DNA from: an uncultured Peptoniphilus sp.
GTDB taxonomy: Bacteria; Bacillota; Clostridia; Tissierellales; Peptoniphilaceae
NCBI GenBank assembly: GCA_902465645.1
Contig: CABQNX010000001.1
Span: forward strand, 1 to 64,000
DNA length: 64,000 nt
Reading direction: 5' to 3'
The position numbers and the translations under genes are program-made. The notes beneath the pieces were generated by a model. That model had not been told where the DNA came from, searched no databases, and was given only the letters and a program-made list of their open reading frames with translations. Below are positions 61,094 to 64,000 of this stretch, piece after piece. How positions within the stretch are numbered: position 1 is the first letter of the stretch; each line of letters opens with the position of its first letter.

Positions 61094-61808
61094 TGTACTC
61101 TCTCTCTTTTATTAAAATATCTGCAAAATTATCACTTTGATTTGCATAAATATATTCATTCTTAATAAGTTCCAACATTCCCAAGAAATAAGTGATGACA
61201 TCCACCTTGTAAACTATATCATGAAGTAAATCGCTAAATTTTATCTCCTTATTCTTGTGAAGGGCAAGTTTAATCTTTCTGGCAGCATCTTCCACCTTGA
61301 AATATTCTCTTTCAATTCCCACAACTTCCTTGTCCTTATATCTTTTTAAAATATTAAAAAAAGCAAGGGAAAGTTTATCAACGTTAGAATCCTTTAAAAA
61401 GTCCAGCTCATTCATGGAAAATATTTCTGTCCTAAGTTTATAAAAGGACTTTGACTCATATTCTTCCTGAACTTTTAAAATTTCTGAAGCTTCCTTATAC
61501 CTCTTGTATTCCAAGAGACTTTCCACCAAGTCCTGTCTCGGGTCATCTTCAACTTCCCCATCTTCATCAAGCTCTTCCTTCTTGGGTAAAAGCATCTTTG
61601 ACTTTATCTCCAAAAGAGTTGAAGCCATTAAAATAAAATCTGAAGTGAGAGTTAGGTTTAACTTCTTCATGTTCTCAATGTATTTTAAAAATTCTTCAGT
61701 AATTTTAAAAATCGGTATGTCGTAAATATCTATTTCATTTTCTTTTATTAAATCTAAAAGAAGATCCATTGGACCTTCATAAGTTTTTAAAACAATATTG
61801 TATTCCAT
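61062..61808 (-). CDS. scpA: Segregation and condensation protein A
   Basis: 248 residues, kleisin of the SMC complex: LKTYEGPMDLLLDLIKENE at the N-terminus, FILMASTLLEIKSKMLLP, and a C-terminal winged helix. Overlaps the M50 protease gene by 22 bases. Confidence 0.95.
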   Translation of the reverse strand: MEYNIVLKTYEGPMDLLLDLIKENEIDIYDIPIFKITEEFLKYIENMKKLNLTLTSDFILMASTLLEIKSKMLLPKKEELDEDGEVEDDPRQDLVESLLEYKRYKEASEILKVQEEYESKSFYKLRTEIFSMNELDFLKDSNVDKLSLAFFNILKRYKDKEVVGIEREYFKVEDAARKIKLALHKNKEIKFSDLLHDIVYKVDVITYFLGMLELIKNEYIYANQSDNFADILIKEREYNGQEQAEINN

Positions 61809-62419
61809 AAATTAATTCCCAAAGAAATAATTCCATTGATTATTCCATAGACAATTGGTCCAATAAATTTGTCAACAAGTCCAGAAAAAATCATTATAAC
61901 TAATACAAAATAAAAATATTTTTCATACTTATAAAATTTGTATTCTAAATTTTCTGGCAAAAATGTCGCCAAGACCTTTGATCCATCAAGTGGTGGAAGG
62001 GGCACAAGGTTAAAGACTCCAAGCATAATATTATACCAAAAGATTGATGTGAAAAGAGGCACCAAGGCAGATGACTTGTAATTTAAGTAAACTAAAATTA
62101 TCCCAGAGATTAGTCCAAGGACAAAATTAGTGAAGACTCCTGCAAGAGAAACTAAGAGTGATGCTACTTTCCTATTTCCTTTAAACCTATAGGGATTTAT
62201 AGGCACGGCCTTTGCCCAGCCAAACCTAAAAATAACCATAGAAATTAAACCCACAGGGTCAATGTGATGCAGTGGGTTTAAGCTAAGTCTTCCGTCATCC
62301 TTTGCAGTTGTATCACCACAGAGATAGGCCACGTAACCGTGAGCTATCTCGTGAGGAATTATTGCCACCATTAAGGCAACAATATTTATTAATATTGATA
62401 CAATATCTAACTTATTCAT
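61787..62419 (-). CDS. Site-2 protease family (M50) membrane protein
   Basis: 210 residues, about five membrane helices. Zinc motif HEIAH in AIIPHEIAHGYVAYL and third ligand motif NLVPLPPLDGSKV. The RseP PDZ domain is absent, as in the short YwhC-type members, whose substrates are unknown. The ATG at 62419 is chosen; a TTG at 62428 is possible. Confidence 0.9.
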   Translation of the reverse strand: MNKLDIVSILINIVALMVAIIPHEIAHGYVAYLCGDTTAKDDGRLSLNPLHHIDPVGLISMVIFRFGWAKAVPINPYRFKGNRKVASLLVSLAGVFTNFVLGLISGIILVYLNYKSSALVPLFTSIFWYNIMLGVFNLVPLPPLDGSKVLATFLPENLEYKFYKYEKYFYFVLVIMIFSGLVDKFIGPIVYGIINGIISLGINLWNTILF

Positions 62420-62420
62420 C

Positions 62421-63722
62421 TCAATCAATCTCTTCTATAATTAATTTATAATTTTCCTTTTTATCAGAAAAAGCATAGGCAGCCTTAATTCTCTTAATTG
62501 CTCCCTCAACTTCATTTTCCTTTTCAGTGTAAATTGTAGCAAGCTTGTCGCCCTTTTCTACAAGGTCTCCAATTTTCTTATGAAGATAAATTCCTGCGCT
62601 TAGGTCAAGCACATCATCTTTCTTGTGTCTTCCAGCTCCCAAGTCTCTTGATGCTATTCCAATTTCAATTGCCTCAATAGATTTTACATAGCCAGACTCT
62701 TCTGCATAAATTTCTTTAATAATTGAAGATTTTTTAAACTTGTCTGTGTCATCGATGTAAGTCTTGTCTCCACCTTGAAGTTCAACCATTTCTTTGAACT
62801 TTTCAATTGCAGATCCATCACTTATTTTACCTTCAAGAACTTTTATTGCCTCTTCTTCAGAAGATGAAATTCCTTCCATCATCATTAGTTTAGCACCGAT
62901 CCTTAAAGCAATATCTTTTAGATGACCTTCTTTTTTTCCCCTTAGGATATTTATAGCTTCAATAACTTCTAGGCTGTTACCTATGGCATCTCCAAGAGGT
63001 TCTTCCATAGAAGTTATAATTGCCTTAGTATTACGTCCGAATTTTTTTCCTAGCTCTACCATTAATTTTGATAGCTCTACTGCTGATGGAACGTCTTTCA
63101 TAAAGGCGCCATTTCCAACCTTAACATCTAGGACTAGGGCATCTGTTCCCAGGGCAATCTTCTTTGAAAGTATAGATGATGCTATTAGACTGACATTGTC
63201 TACAGTTGCTGTTGCATCTCTTAGGGCATAGAGAAGTTTGTCTGCAGGAACGATGTTTTCTGTTTGACCAATAACTGCAATATTGGATTTTTTTAGGATT
63301 TCAATAAAATCTCTTCCCCCAATATTTATGTCAAAGCCAGGAATTGCCTCTAGCTTGTCAAGAGTTCCACCTGTGTGACCAAGTCCTCTTCCACTCATCT
63401 TTGCAAAAACAAGCCCTACTGATGCAAGTAAAGGTCCTAAGACTAAGGTTACTGTGTCTCCAACCCCACCTGTTGAGTGCTTGTCAACCTTTGATCCAGA
63501 AACTTCTGATAAATCTACAGTTTCTCCTGAGTCAATCATTGCTTTTGTGAGATAGTATGTTTCATCTAAATTTAACTTATTAAAATAAATAGCCATTAAA
63601 AATGCAGAAACTTGGTAATCAGGAATTTCTCCCTTTACATAATTTTCTACAAAAAATTCTATTTCATTTTGATTTAAAACTTTATTTTCTTTTTTCTTTT
63701 GAATAATATCTAAAAAATTCAT
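62421..63722 (-). CDS. pdp: Pyrimidine-nucleoside phosphorylase
   Basis: 433 residues. Splits uridine and thymidine with phosphate. Motifs: SGSKVDKHSTGGVGDT, KMSGRGLGHTGGTLDKLEA, and the C-terminal barrel-sandwich domain ending near EKENEVEGAIKRI. The start overlaps the purine enzyme stop by one base (TAATG). Confidence 0.95.
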   Translation of the reverse strand: MNFLDIIQKKKENKVLNQNEIEFFVENYVKGEIPDYQVSAFLMAIYFNKLNLDETYYLTKAMIDSGETVDLSEVSGSKVDKHSTGGVGDTVTLVLGPLLASVGLVFAKMSGRGLGHTGGTLDKLEAIPGFDINIGGRDFIEILKKSNIAVIGQTENIVPADKLLYALRDATATVDNVSLIASSILSKKIALGTDALVLDVKVGNGAFMKDVPSAVELSKLMVELGKKFGRNTKAIITSMEEPLGDAIGNSLEVIEAINILRGKKEGHLKDIALRIGAKLMMMEGISSSEEEAIKVLEGKISDGSAIEKFKEMVELQGGDKTYIDDTDKFKKSSIIKEIYAEESGYVKSIEAIEIGIASRDLGAGRHKKDDVLDLSAGIYLHKKIGDLVEKGDKLATIYTEKENEVEGAIKRIKAAYAFSDKKENYKLIIEEID

Positions 63723-64000
63723 TAAATTTCCTCGATTATTTCTTTTAATAGTTCTTTAAATTTACCTGCGACTTCTTGGCCAACTTCTACAACCTCTGTG
63801 TGGTCAAGTGGAGTGTCTAATATGCCTGTAGACATATTTGTTATAGTTGAAATACCTAGGATTTTTAGACCCCTGTGTCTTGCAATAATTGCTTCGGGCA
63901 CAGTACTCATACCAACAGCATCAGCTCCAAGTATCCTTGCCATTCTTACTTCAGCCGCAGTTTCATAAGATGGTCCTGTGAAGTACATGTAAACTCCTTC
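63722..64000 (-). CDS. punA: Purine-nucleoside phosphorylase, C-terminal part cut by the window
   Basis: About 92 codons, the frame continuing past the right edge. [15 protein letters not shown] and [17 protein letters not shown] with [11 protein letters not shown] are typical of trimeric PNP. The GAAGGAG just before the internal ATG at 63988 encodes EGV of the protein, so that ATG is not the start. Confidence 0.93.
   Translation of the reverse strand, partial: EGVYMYFTGPSYETAAEVRMARILGADAVGMSTVPEAIIARHRGLKILGISTITNMSTGILDTPLDHTEVVEVGQEVAGKFKELLKEIIEEI

Overview
The window looks like a piece of chromosome from a low-G+C anaerobic Gram-positive coccus. Gene content and style point to the Peptoniphilaceae (Anaerococcus/Peptoniphilus-like): an IspH-ribosomal protein S1 fusion, copper-amine-oxidase-type stalk domains on wall proteins, a CBS/DRTGG family II pyrophosphatase, a T-box in front of ileS, strong GGAGG or GGTGA ribosome-binding sites and frequent TTG/GTG starts. 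The genus is inference. Coding density is high and almost everything is on the minus strand; only four protein genes are on the plus strand (the pyrophosphatase, rpsD, a DUF2007 gene and a divergent oleate-hydratase-like gene). I see no insertion sequence, prophage or CRISPR array.

Layout. 1-12 kb: ileS with its isoleucine T-box, an IscR-like Rrf2 regulator, a SAF-domain oxidoreductase that is a candidate type II DXR, a BaiN-type flavoprotein, the pyrophosphatase, a protein with a His/Cys-rich tail, a DUF4153 membrane protein and pyrC. 12-19 kb: one long minus-strand operon running nusG-II-like, Gx transporter, maf, radC, SGNH hydrolase, a PilO-like gene, three prepilin-like genes, a PilX-like gene, efp and a CD1247-type acidic protein; tRNA-His and tRNA-Leu lie upstream. 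19.5-23.3 kb: rdgB, rph, an amidase and an AIR-synthase relative. 23.3-33 kb: comM/yifB, dprA, topA, then pilB, pilC, a major pilin, pilD and a PilM-PilN-like fusion. Together the two pilus clusters hold most of a type IV pilus or DNA-uptake machine next to DNA-processing genes.

33-48 kb: an M29 aminopeptidase, a biotin-domain-less carboxyltransferase, rpsD, an NSS transporter, small unknowns, a lysophospholipase-like hydrolase, a large secreted stalk protein, an inositol-monophosphatase-family enzyme, an M16C peptidase and the oleate-hydratase relative. 48.5-51.6 kb: the tRNA t6A genes tsaD, tsaB and tsaE with rimI and a nitroreductase. 51.7-54.5 kb: a DUF3160 lipoprotein and a partner lipoprotein. 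54.7-58 kb: cmk, plsC and ispH-rpsA behind a hairpin-containing leader. 58-64 kb: a tightly overlapping operon of purine and pyrimidine nucleoside phosphorylases, an M50 protease, scpA, scpB, rluB, mnmM and a second BaiN paralogue.

Points most worth a second look: an apparently catalytically eroded oleate-hydratase homologue; an 18-bp periodic degenerate repeat in the noncoding gap after it; two genes with exact leaderless geometry; a terminator-like hairpin inside the cmk leader; a GIHH (not HIGH) isoleucyl-tRNA synthetase; a PilM-PilN fusion in a split pilus locus; and the DXR-II candidate.
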